Below, one piece after another: positions 1 through 10,106 of a stretch of DNA of 64,000 nucleotides. The translations under genes were made by a program, and so were the position numbers. Below the pieces are notes generated by a model. That model searched no databases, was not told the origin of the DNA, and saw nothing but the letters and a program-made list of their open reading frames with translations. Each line of letters starts with the position of its first letter. Position 1 is the first letter of the stretch. Origin of the DNA: Akebia trifoliata (Eukaryota; Streptophyta; Magnoliopsida; Ranunculales; Lardizabalaceae); contig CM030715.1 of assembly GCA_017979445.1 (NCBI GenBank), positions 11,400,187-11,464,186 on the forward strand, in the 5' to 3' direction.

Positions 1-13
1 TATACTTATCATA

Positions 14-104
14 GTTAGACTTCCCTTATTCTCAAATGATTTTCTATACCCAAGATATTTTCATGTTTTTCACTGCCTTGGGTATAGTTAAGCTCAAGTC
101 TAAC
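14..104. repeat. Small nested inverted repeat (foldback)
   Basis: Two nested inverted pairs occur: GTTAGACTT at 14-22 with AAGTCTAAC at 96-104, and CTATACCCAAG at 44-54 with CTTGGGTATAG at 77-87. Together they could fold into one long interrupted hairpin. It may be a small MITE-like element or part of an older repeat; no target duplication was identified. Confidence 0.5.
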
Positions 105-1059
105 ATAGTATGACTCTAACTCAAAGATAACAAATTATAGGATTTTATTCTCATTTTATAGATTTACCAATACAGTATATTGATGAGATATAGTTGAGCT
201 TGCCATATTGATTTGAGTTCATAAAAGTTGAGATTTAGTAATCAAGCACTTTTCTCTCCTTCCAACAACTCTTGTGCGGTAGAATCTCGTTGAAGGGATG
301 TTTCAAGTTTAACTTTCAAGTTTAATAACTCAATCCCTAAGGAGCATTTTTTCACAAATGCTTGTTTTAGGAAATTCATAATCTCTCAATTTCTACCTTT
401 CCTTGACCATGCTTCTTAGTGAATGCAACATAATTCACAAACAATTGATCAAAGGCAAATTGGAGCTCTAAGAAATTTTGAATGCCTTCTTCATTCTTAT
501 CTTTAGAAGAGGAGGCTACTTAAGGAGAATATTGATTTACCAATATCGTATCATCCTCAACTTCATCAACAAAAAGGATGGAGACTGTGGTGGATGCTAT
601 ATGGATCATAAAGTTGTTACAATCTTCAAAATTTGAAGAAGCTTATTTCTCACCTTGTAACTAATCTGAGTCATCCCACATGGCTTCCCTTGCACCTAGA
701 TTTTCGAAAATCAGTTGTTATAGGCTTCAAGGGACAAGTTGTGAAAAAATGATTGATGCCTCCATAGTTATAGCTTCCAGTATCATTCTTTCAAAATATA
801 AGAAGGGTTACAAATGGGTTGTCTTTTTTCACTGGGATTACTCATTTTACTAAAGCTATGTGATCCACTTTTCTTACGGACAAAATTTAGCCCCTTCAAA
901 GTTATGACCTCAACATCTACGTCACTCTCACTATGTTCCTCAAGAGGTTTTACTATAAGTTTGGGATAAGGAATGAGATGATATATGATTTAAATATTTA
1001 GGGAATGACTTTGAAGAGAAGAAACAAGACCACCGTTTACCCCTTTTAGGGAGGACCTT

Positions 1060-1330
1060 TGAGATGGAACTCAACCACGTTGAGCAATTCAATGAGTTCT
1101 TCAACATTCATTATCTTCACATCTTGAAATTACAATTGAGGTCGCATTATAAGCAAACCTCTTAGGAAGGGACTTAAGAATTTTAGTGTAAATTCTTCTC
1201 TCCAAAACAAGTTATCCTACAAAGAACATAGAAACACAACAGTCTCTAAGTTTTCCATAAAATCCTCAAACATAATTATTTTATTCCATCTTAATGTTCT
1301 AAAAAAAAAAAAAATTGTTCATATTTGAAG
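1060..1330 (-). pseudogene. gag: Decayed copia-type gag (UBN2-like) remnant
   Basis: The minus strand of about 1085-1200 translates to a stretch including KILKSLPKRFAYNATSI, which resembles the 'KIL(R/K)SLPKRF' core of the plant UBN2/copia gag polypeptide. A following frame gives an 'EELIELL' segment, similar to the gag C-terminal part of the same family. Upstream, around 1230-1300, is a FEDFMEN-like piece, also typical of the domain. Stops and frameshifts break the frame throughout, and no pol domains were recognised in the 1 kb to the left. A primer-binding site and LTR-like edge lie on the gag-upstream side at 1686-1696, which fits one minus-strand element. The family call is from recognition of short peptides only. 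Confidence 0.5.
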
Positions 1331-1685
1331 TTTGAATATTTGACAACATGGGTTTCTAGGGTAAGCCAAGCTTATTTTGCCAGCTATAACGAGCATATTC
1401 ATATAATTTATTATGTGATATGATCGTGTAACTAGTATTTAAAGTTTTCAAGTTATTGAAACTTTTGGTCTTCAGTTGTTTGGGTGGCTCATACCTTTCC
1501 TCTACTAAGTTTCATACGTTATAGTTCAAAGGAATTGATGTAAATCATTGTCCTAAGTTACTAATAAGCATACTTGAGCTAATGAATAAATGGAGATCTA
1601 AAGGATGACCATTGTTAGACTTAGAAATGGGTCAAAGTCTTGGGATCAATTCTAGGATGTTAAGCCTATCAAGAGTAACCCGTTA

Positions 1686-1695
1686 TGATACCAAT
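1686..1695 (-). promoter_or_regulatory. Primer-binding site (initiator-Met tRNA type)
   Basis: On the minus strand this reads ATTGGTATCA, containing TGGTATCA, the core of the initiator-methionine tRNA primer site of many plant LTR retrotransposons. The LTR-like edge (TGAAAATATCGGG on the plus strand) begins at 1696, directly beyond it. The remaining PBS bases do not match the usual AGAGC. Confidence 0.5.
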
Positions 1696-3600
1696 TGAAA
1701 ATATCGGGCTTCGTACTGTGTTTAGTCCTAAAAGGGGGGAATAGGATAACTAAAATTTCTTTCAAGTTATCTAATTTTAACCTAGATTGATAATATGACT
1801 AGGTGTTTTAAGTAATTCACCTAACCTTGATTTTGCACTTATGTCTCTACATTGCATTTAATGAAAATGTACTTGGAATTTAAACAGTCATTTTGTCATG
1901 TCATTAAATGGTCCATTCATACAAGATTTATCTATTCAGTAGTCTTGGCATCGTATGACATTCAAGGCCTTCAAGTGTAAGTTGTAAAATCATAAAACAT
2001 GCATGAGACATAAGACTTATAATGATTCGGCAATGTGCCTGCATCCATTCTCATAGAAAGTCTCTAGTTTGCAATATAATAGTTGTTCTGTTAAAATCTA
2101 AATATTTATAGCATATCATACGTAGCATATTATTCATTCATAGCATGCATTCATTTAAGTTTAAGTTAATAGAGGTATTTCACCAAACATGAGACAAGCA
2201 TTTTATAGTGGTTCGACAACATGCCTACATTCGCTCACAAGGTTCCTACCTAGGAACTTGGTGTTCACTATCAAAGAGGTTTATGGTTCACCTCAAACCA
2301 TTTGCATAAAATTTTTAAACCTAGCTTAAATTCTAAAACTTTAAGATCGAGAGAAGTGCATCTTCTCATAATTCTGAATTTTATTAATTAGAAATTCATG
2401 AACATCTTCTTTTGTCAAGAACCCTAGAATCTAAAAAGAACTTGATTTTTGATGGGCTGAACCAAGTAACCTCATATATAGATTTGGAGATGAAAAACCA
2501 AAATAACAAGGACTCACTCAACTCTTAATGTTTTCCAATGACGATATTGAGTTCTTTGAGTCCTGAAGCTTACTAGTGCATTTTAATAGTTTGATCCTTT
2601 AATCAAGCTTTCGAGTTCTCCTCCTTTTGATCACTCCTTCCACTTTCTTCTTTTTTGCTCATTTTTCTATGAATGTAACAATGTCTATGCAAGGTGAGAT
2701 TTGATGGTTGGAATGAGATCAAATGAGAAATCAAAAAAGATTGAAAAGGTTTACCTAAGTTAGACTTTCATGAGAGAAAAGAAGACTCTCTAAGTATGGA
2801 TAAGGGAGAGCTAAATGTCTCTAGGGTTTGATCCAGTCATAAAATGAACTCAAGAGATGAGTTTTAAAGGCATTTGAAAAATAAAAATTACTTACTAGTA
2901 GCGTTGGGTGCTCCAACAATCATACTTTCCAATTTTTATACCATTGGAGTGACTCACTAAGCAGCACCGGTAGACACCCCAGCAGCCCTGGTGGATCATG
3001 GACATTGCTACCAGGGGCCTTGGTCATTTTACCCGATGATGCCGAGTAAATTACCAAAGTGCATTTTTGGGTCATTTTTAGCTCTATCTTACTTCCAAAA
3101 GCTCCATTGAGTAAATTGTGCAGGGATTTTTGTAAATCTTACTAAAAAGAAAGTCCCCAAAATTTTACTAAGGGGTAGGCCATAGCCTAAGTGGGCAAAA
3201 TTATCAAAATACCCTTTTAGTCATTACGAGCCAAATTGAGCTCTCAAGAAGTCCGTTGATTAAATAATTTAGGAATTTAATATATATTGCCTATATAAGA
3301 TCCCCAAACACTAACCAAGGGTGGGTGGTGGTCTAAGAGTCGTAAAATTACCAAAATACCATTTATGCCCATTTAGAGCTCTTAAAAGCTCTGATGAAAG
3401 AATGGGTTGAGGTATTTACCAATATGAGTTCACCTAACAATAATCTAGGTATTGGTAAATGGTCTTGGTTGTCTCATTACCTTTTAAGTTTTATACACAC
3501 ACATTATGAACATTTTTTTGATGCGTTGAGGTTGAACAACTTTATCGAGGTTTTCACATGTCTTCAATTATAAGCCAGTCTAACACACAATTGAAGTTTT
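1696..3600 (-). repeat. Probable 5' LTR and flank of the copia-like element; non-coding
   Basis: Placed by its position beyond the PBS; the plus strand starts with TG here, so the LTR would end in CA on the minus strand. The outer edge could not be located and 3600 is only a rough limit. The stretch holds two diverged copies of a phrase around 2030-2080 and 2200-2240 (similar to 'catgagac...ataatgattcggcaatgtgcct'). No coding sequence was seen. Confidence 0.3.
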
Positions 3601-3936
3601 CAAATTAAAAAATGTGGAACTAATATCATAATGGTCTACTCTTTATAATGGTGATTTTAGGGTTAAGACTTTTAGGGCTTGATTTCATTTACAAAGGGAT
3701 TTTGGAGTTGCTACTATTCAAAGAATTTTTTGTGAATGGACACCACTAAAATAATTTTAAAAAACTTTTTACATTTGTAGTGACTAATTTTTAATGGTGA
3801 TCAAAATCTACCTAGAGAACTAGGTAAGGAAGTACGATTGAGGGACAAGGAAGGTGTTAGGCACCTTATCCCTCCCATGCATTGATGGTTACCAATATGA
3901 TCAAAATTTGAAGCTTTAAAACTAATATTTTGGGTT
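3601..3936. other. Unassigned non-coding stretch
   Basis: AT-rich DNA without recognisable coding, RNA gene or repeat structure. Confidence 0.3.
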
Positions 3937-4140
3937 CACTACTACAACAAGTACTCTAGACATTGATTTCAAAATCGATGGATATCATAAAGATGTCTAG
4001 CATTTTTTTATAAGATGTCTACAAGACAAACACAGATGTATAAAACTAAAGACATCATTTTAAAACAAATGTCTATTATGTATTGTAGACATCGATTTTG
4101 GAAAAATCGATTTCTAAAGTATGATTATATTTTTTAATGA
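3937..4140 (+). mobile_element. CACTA (En/Spm-like) transposon terminus
   Basis: Begins with CACTACTACAACAA, matching the CACTA terminal inverted-repeat type. It is followed by subterminal motifs such as TCAAAATCGATGG and GACATCGATTTTGG that recur in both orientations, as CACTA subterminal regions do. The opposite terminus and a transposase were not found, so this is a fragment or an end whose partner decayed. Confidence 0.5.
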
Positions 4141-4512
4141 TTTTCTTTTTTTTTTTTTTTTTTGCACTCATTACTTGCATCCGAAAATACAACCAAAAAG
4201 AAAAATACAATATATAAAAATAATTTTATATCATTACTTCCAATTCATATTCATTAGTGGACATCTATGAAAATTAAGAAGGGACATACAATATATACAA
4301 GCAATTTGATATCATTATACCCCCATAAGAGCTAAAAGAAATCTCTCACCGTGCATGTGCCATGATACATCCTCATCCTCGGCATTCATATGCCCCTCAA
4401 TATGCTCCAAATCCTTATCCTTACACCCAACATTAACAACAAGCAAAGCGACATGTTTCTGGATGCTTTGTGAGAATAGGCTTCAAGTTGCTAAGGTTCC
4501 TCCACCTTGCAC
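4141..4512. other. Unassigned AT-rich stretch
   Basis: Contains a poly-T tract near 4145-4165 and no recognisable genes. It may be the interior of the CACTA-like element. Confidence 0.3.
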
Positions 4513-5492
4513 TATTTTCTGATTGAATTGTTTAAGGGTGATGCTTGTCTTTGAATTCCTCTAGCAAGAAAACATCAAGGGGATTTTGTTATTGTACCTC
4601 AAAATGGGTGCATTCACAAGGCAAACCTAGATATGAGTAATCAGATGTCAGTATGATTGATCTAGTCCAAAAGACCATAAAATTAACAGATTTGAAGGTG
4701 ATAATGTCAAGAATTGAGAAAATAGAGTGATTATCAATATAAATGAAGATTTAAACAGTCACAATTGAAATCATTGTATACAAATTTTCCTATTTATGGC
4801 AATTTCTAAGTTGTTATCTTTAGAGCAATTTGAGGAATAGTGATATTGTATATAACGATCAAGAATTTGATTTGGTTATTTAAAATACAATGGGTCAATA
4901 AATTTGAGTCTAGTTGTTATCTTGTAATTATCATCTCTTATAACTCTATAAATAGAAGGAGAGATTCATATTTCAATGAGCCTTCCCCACTTTTTAGAAT
5001 GAGAAAACTCCTCATTTTTTAAATAGTTTTTCCTGATTTTGGATTGGAGAATGTATCATTTTTTTAGGATTGTAGAGAGAGAAATTTAGATTTTAAGAGG
5101 ATTCTTCCAAGTTATGGTGAATTTGTTTGTAAAATTGAAATCTCGCAATAAAAAAAGAATTTCACTCAAATCCGAAGATGCATTTGAATCAAAGTAAGTA
5201 AGATCAGATTAATGTTAGATTTATCAAGTTTTTCTCCTTAATTTTTTTGGCTTTTGATCATTTTTGAATCTGAGTTTTTATAATGGATTTAGTTTATCTC
5301 TTTTTTATCCAAAATGAATTTCTTAATCATTAGACTATATATATAATTTTCAGTTCTAATCCATTTACATTAAAGCAGGATTTCTTAGTTTCAATGAGTT
5401 CTTTATTAGATCAAGATTTCTAGCCTAGATCTAGTTGAGGAGTTATTCGAATTATTATTGTAGAGCTTAAGTACATTAAGAAAACTTCAAAA
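4513..5492 (+). repeat. LTR-like segment in R1 with TATA box
   Basis: A TATAAATA box at 4947-4954 sits in a promoter-like context. The segment ends just before TGGATCAGAGCC (5493-5504), which is one base short of the initiator-Met primer site TGGTATCAGAGCC. It therefore looks like a plus-strand LTR followed by a PBS. What follows is not a leader and gag but a reverse-transcriptase fragment on the other strand, so the arrangement is chimeric. Confidence 0.4.
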
Positions 5493-5499
5493 TGGATCA

Positions 5500-6850
5500 G
5501 AGCCGATCACCTTGCCATATTGCAAGGTTAGATCACGTATCTCCTTCCATGCAATGGGGATGAGATTAACCAAGAACTAATCAATGTTCTCCCAAGTTTC
5601 AGATTTGAAATGATGAGTCATGAGAAGGGGAAACACCTCCATTAGCACACAACCAAGTCACATATGAGAAGCATTTGCATAGATGAAATACTTCTTTCCT
5701 AGCATTGGCACTATCAAAATTGGCACCGTTGTTAGTTGAGTCTTCAACTACTGGAATGTGGCTTCACAACTATCTATACATTCAAACTTGGCCCTTTTTT
5801 ATGTTAACTTGGTAAATGATGAAGCTATCATGGAAAAGCCCTCTAAAAAATTAACAATAGTTCTTGCAAGTCCAAGAAAACTCTTAATGTTGATAATTGT
5901 GGTAGGTCTATGCCAATTCATTACCGTTTCAATCTTCAGTGAGTCCAAAGATATCCCTTCCTTAGAAACCACATGTCCCAAGAATTTCACTTCATCCAAC
6001 TAATATTTACACTTGGAGAATTTTGCATAAAGTTTCTCTTTGCTCAATATGTGAATTATGACAATTAGGAGGTCCTCATGTTCTTCTTTTATTCTTGATT
6101 AATCATAATGTTGTCAATGAAGACAATAAGGAATTCATTCAGGTGATCCCAAAACACTTGCTTTATAAGGTCTATAAATGTTGCAGATGCATTAGTCAGA
6201 CCAAACTACATTACAAGGTACTCAAAGTGCCCTAACCATGTCATGAATGTTGTCTTAGGAATATCTTCCTCCCTGATCCTCAATTGATGGTATCTAGATC
6301 TTAAATTGATTTTCAAAAAGTATTTTGCCCCTTTAAATTGGTCAAACAAATCATCAATCTTGGGAAGTATATGCTTGTTATTTATAGCAATTTGGTTCAA
6401 TTTTTGATAGTCAATGCATAAACCTATTGACCCATTTTTCTTCTTTACAAAAAAATAAAGCACCCCAAAGTGAGCTACTAGGATGAATAAAATCCAATCC
6501 CATCAATTCTTCCAATTGACTCTTCAAATTTTTCATTTTTGTTGGAGCCATCTATTAGACATAGGTCTAGTTCTTGGAATCAGTTCAATTGAGAATTTGT
6601 GATTGGGAGTAATCTAGGGAATTCTTCAATAAACACATCTAAGAAGTCACACTCCATTTGAATTGTTTATGCCTAAACAATTATTCATTTACTTCACTAA
6701 TGATAATCGTCATGCTATACATACTACTCATATTTGCTTTTCCTTTTATGGTTTGATCATTCGGATTCCTAATTCAACTAGAGCCACTATCGAAAGCTCA
6801 TTGAATGGGGACTTCTAGAATTGAGATCTCTATTGTGGCCACTAAACCAA
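5500..6850 (-). pseudogene. pol: Chromovirus-type reverse transcriptase fragment (R1)
   Basis: Ty3/gypsy reverse transcriptase, which copies element RNA to DNA in cytoplasmic particles. The minus strand of 6463-6206 gives [40 protein letters not shown] and GHFEYLVM in order, the standard chromovirus fingers-palm sequence. The catalytic stretch near 6100 reads FIDN rather than FIDD, so an active-site aspartate is lost. The connection region lies at 5999-5799 (VKFLGHVV, SFLGLA, FTKLT). RNase H is reduced to debris and integrase is absent. Many stops interrupt the frame. The second copy at 8026-9330 shares the same truncation. Confidence 0.8.
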
Positions 6851-6890
6851 AATCCCCATATTGCTTCTCCCATATTGTGTTTTTTCAAAA

Positions 6891-7489
6891 ACAAATTGAC
6901 TAAAGGTCATAGCAGTATCATATAACTATTTTATAGTGATTTTGCAATCACTTTGCAGTGAAAAGCAAAATAGCTTTCAGGTTGTTACTGTTTCATCAAA
7001 TGGTGATTTCAAATTGCTATTTTCCTTGGGGGATGTTTCCTCTACTATTGGTGTCATTTTACCATTCCTATTTTATCTTTACAAGTTTCAATTCTTAGAG
7101 TGATTTCAGAAATTTTATGCTCTTCATTTCTCATACTAGATGTCTCACTTGATGGGTTCAAATTTTTGGTGGTTACTTCTTTTTTATCCATTCAAAGTGT
7201 TAAATTTTCATCAATCAATCATTCACGATGGAGACTTTTTGCACAATCCGTGAGATACATGATACAAGGATGCATGTAAATGGAAAATAAATAAATGGTA
7301 TTTTTTTTGAATGTTTTTACTTGTTACTTTGGATTCTTGCAATGTTGGTTGAATGATTTCCTTAGACCAATGCTTGAGTTCTAGTAGTTTTCCTTACAAA
7401 GTGGTCGCTCTTAGTTTTGGAATGAGATATCATTCTCTTTTAAATATGAAAGGACAAACGTGCCAGGAAATATAGCACACTGTTTGATC
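6891..7489. other. Spacer between R1 and R2, no gene seen
   Basis: AT-rich DNA with no recognisable coding sequence. It could be decayed upstream (gag-side) sequence of the R1 element. Confidence 0.3.
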
Positions 7490-9420
7490 CTCTTTATTCT
7501 TGAATTGAATTGATTTGGTGTGATGCTCGCCTTTGAGTTTCTCTAGTAGGCAATCATCAAGGGAACTTTATTATTTTACCAAAAAATGGGCATACTTACA
7601 AGGCAAGCCTAGATATGAGTAATTTGATAAAAAAAAAATCAGATGTCAGTATGGTTGGTTTAGATTTCGAGGAAATTCTTCAAAGTTATGGTAAATTTGT
7701 TGTAAAGTTGAAATCTTCGCAAGAAAAGAAAAATTTTCTTCAGATCCAAGAGTTGCATATGAATTTGAGCAAGTAAAATCAAATTCACGCTAGATTTATC
7801 GAGTTCTTCTCTTAGATTTTTTTGATTTTTATCATGGATTTAGCTCCTATGTACTTTGTCCAAAATGAACTTCTTAATCGTTAAACTTAATGTACAATTA
7901 TTAGTTCTAATCCATTTACTTTTAAGCATGATTTTTTAATTTCAATGAGTTCTTTATTAGATTTGGATTTCTAGCCTAGATTTTGTTGAGGAATCATTAT
8001 AATTAATATTTAAAAGCTTAGGAACTCAAGAAATGCCCCAAAATAGATCAGAGTTGATTACTTTACTGTATTGTGATGTTAGATCACGGATCTTCTTCCT
8101 TGTGATCGGGATGAAATAAATCAAAAACTCATTATTGTTCTCCCAAATTTTATATATGAAATGATGAGCTATAAGAAGGGGAAACACCTTCATAAATACA
8201 CAATCAACTCTCTTTTGAGATGTGTTTGCATAGATGACGTACTTTTCTCCTAGTATAGGCACAGTCAAAATTGATACCGTAGTCAATCGAGTCTTTAATT
8301 CTTGGAATGCTGCTTCACAACTCTTTATCCATTCAAGCTTGACTCTTTCATGTGTTAACTTTGATAATGACAAAGCTATCTTAGAAAATCCTTCCACAAA
8401 CCTATGAAAGTATCCTACAAGTCTAGAAAAATCTCGATCTCGATAATTTTGGCCAGTTTCTACCAGTTCATAACCGCTTCCTAAGAATCTCACTTCATCT
8501 AGCAAAAATTCGTAATTTGAAGATTTTGTATAAAGCTTCTGTTTACAAAATATATGAAGTACAATTTTAGGTGATCCCCATGTTCTTACTTTGGTCTTGA
8601 GTAAATTAGAATGTCGTCAATGAAGATAATAATGAAATCATTTAGGTGATCCCAAAACCTTTGCTACATAAGGTCCATAAACCCTATAGGCACATTTCTC
8701 ATAACAAATGGTATCACTAGGTACTTAAAGTTTTCTAATCATGTCTAGAATGCAGTCATAGGAATATTTTCCTCTCGGATCCTCAACTGAAGGTATCTAG
8801 ATCTTAGATCACTTTTAAAGAAGTATTAGGCACCTCTCAATTGGTCAAATAAATCATTGATCCTAGGAAGTGGATAATTGTTATTAGTAGTCACCTAGTT
8901 CAGCTTTTGGTAGTTAATGCATAACCTCATTGACCCATCTTTCTTCTTCTCAAATAAAATAAGAACACCCTAAATTGAAATATTCTGGCAAAAAAAAAAT
9001 TCGATGTTGTCAATTCTTCTAATTAACTTTTCAAATCATTCATTTCTATTGGAGTTATCTAACTGGTTGAATCGACATAGATCTAGTCCTTGGAATTAGT
9101 TCAATTGAGAACTCGTATTCCCTGATTAGGGGAAATCTAGGTAATTCTCCAAGAAAAACATCCAAGAAGTCATCTACCATTCGAATTGCTTTTATCTTTA
9201 ATGGTTATTCCTTTATTTCACTAATGATAGTCTTCATGCCATACATACTGCCTAAATCTACTATTCTTTTTGGTGGTTCTATCATTCGAACTACCCAGAT
9301 TCTATAATTCAATGAAAGCTAACATCAAAGGTTCATTTAATGGCACTTCCAATATTGAGAACTCTGATGCTACCACTAAACCTACATCTTCCAATATTTT
9401 ACCTCAGGATGTTATGTCTT
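7490..9420. repeat. Direct-repeat unit R2
   Basis: Second copy of the R1 unit in the same orientation, about 3 kb downstream. The PBS-like site is degraded here (TAGATCAGAG near 8045), and the TATA-containing segment present in R1 is missing. Confidence 0.65.
8026..9330 (-). pseudogene. pol: Chromovirus-type reverse transcriptase fragment (R2)
   Basis: Ty3/gypsy RT in the same order as R1. From the upstream side: an FPDVFPEELP-like gag-pol spacer (about 9160-9120), a KKKDGSMRLCINYQKLN stretch (about 8950-8900), RINDLFDQLRGA and YLQLRIREENIPMTAF, then the catalytic FIDDILIYS near 8620, which here keeps both aspartates. The open frame 8505-8026 covers the connection region (VRFLG, FVEGFSKIA, LSKLTHE) and the first strand of RNase H (KYVIYANTS), then runs into unrelated sequence. 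Frameshifts and stops occur throughout. It has no integrase and is not functional. Confidence 0.8.
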
Positions 9421-9511
9421 AGTACTTATTTCCTCTAGTCGGCCAAGTTGTTGGTTCTCAAACACTGATGAAAAAGAGTTCTGAAATGATGTTGCTGCAT
9501 TTTTGTCACCT
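9421..9511. other. Short gap, possible continuation of the 9512-9810 reading frame
   Basis: After a frame change near 9510 the minus strand stays open to about 9420 (residues such as SKGDKNAATSFQNSFSSVF), ending at a TAA. This suggests the neighbouring ORF once extended to here. Confidence 0.35.
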
Positions 9512-9810
9512 TTAGAAGTATAATGGTTTCTTTCTTACTTGGTCTGCACTTGTTTCTTTGGTTATTCTGGTGGGTTGGAACATCATGACACCTGTTTCCC
9601 TATTAATGTAAATTGGTGTTTTGTTGATGATAACTCTGGGAGAACTCTCATAATATCGCTCTTGATCAATTGCCCATTCTACATATTCAGGCTCATTTCC
9701 CATGTGTGTAATATCGTAGCTTCTTACCCTCCTAGCATTGGTAAGCCTGGTGCTTTTGCAGGAATGGCATTTCTATATTGTTTAGTTCTCATGAAAATTG
9801 CATATTTTAC
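9512..9810 (-). pseudogene. Unrecognised coding fragment
   Basis: I do not recognise this protein. The frame 9703-9512 gives 63 residues of balanced composition (starting MGNEPEYVEWAIDQ, with RYYESSPRVIINKTP and ETGVMMFQPTR), unlike the low-complexity translations nearby. Upstream, about 9810-9740, another frame reads NAIPAKAPGLPMLGG. A frame change near 9512 continues for about 30 residues. It could be an exon-like fragment of a host gene carried by a retroelement, or a gag-side piece of the R2 element. There are no catalytic motifs, and function is unknown. Confidence 0.35.
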
Positions 9811-9903
9811 ATAATAAGAGCATCAGTTATATTGTGAGTGAAGTAATGTATTTGGAAAAATCTTACAAGTGGTCATCTGCGAAGACTGGTTATGTTATAA
9901 TGT

Positions 9904-10106
9904 TATTATCGCACCTCAGGAACATTAACACAAATCCCCATGTCAAATCTCGAGGTACTAGGTGGTGCCTCGAGACTTTTGCATGGTTTCCTTTGTTTAT
10001 GTTAGCATTTCAAGGCACTTAAAAACCTAATAAACCATAAAAAAATATATCTTGTATATATATACCAAAAATGGAACAACAGCAGAAGGCTATAAACATC
10101 TAACAA
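9904..10106 (-). repeat. T3 3' LTR, outer segment
   Basis: This matches the LTR end also seen at 23773 and, inverted, at 38431 (core 'taacacaaatccc', then 'aggtactaggtggtgcctcga'). The first bases are decayed, so the exact start is uncertain. The LTR is split here by the G2 insertion and resumes at 38437. The last five bases, AACAA, are the target duplication. Confidence 0.75.
10102..10106. repeat. Target site duplication of G2 (left)
   Basis: AACAA, identical to 38432-38436 beyond the right end of G2. Confidence 0.85.

Larger units (their letters stand above)
4513..6890. repeat. Direct-repeat unit R1 (LTR-like segment plus inverted RT)
   Basis: This unit recurs at 7490-9420. Matching landmarks in order are the 'ggcaa.cctagatatgagtaat' phrase (4620/7600), the 'aagttatggt.aatttg' phrase (5113/7685), 'caatgagttctttattaga' (5393/7943), and then the minus-strand RT. 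R1 has about 390 bp (about 4680-5085) that R2 lacks. Both copies share the same joint between LTR-like DNA and the RT, so the joint predates the duplication. Confidence 0.65.
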
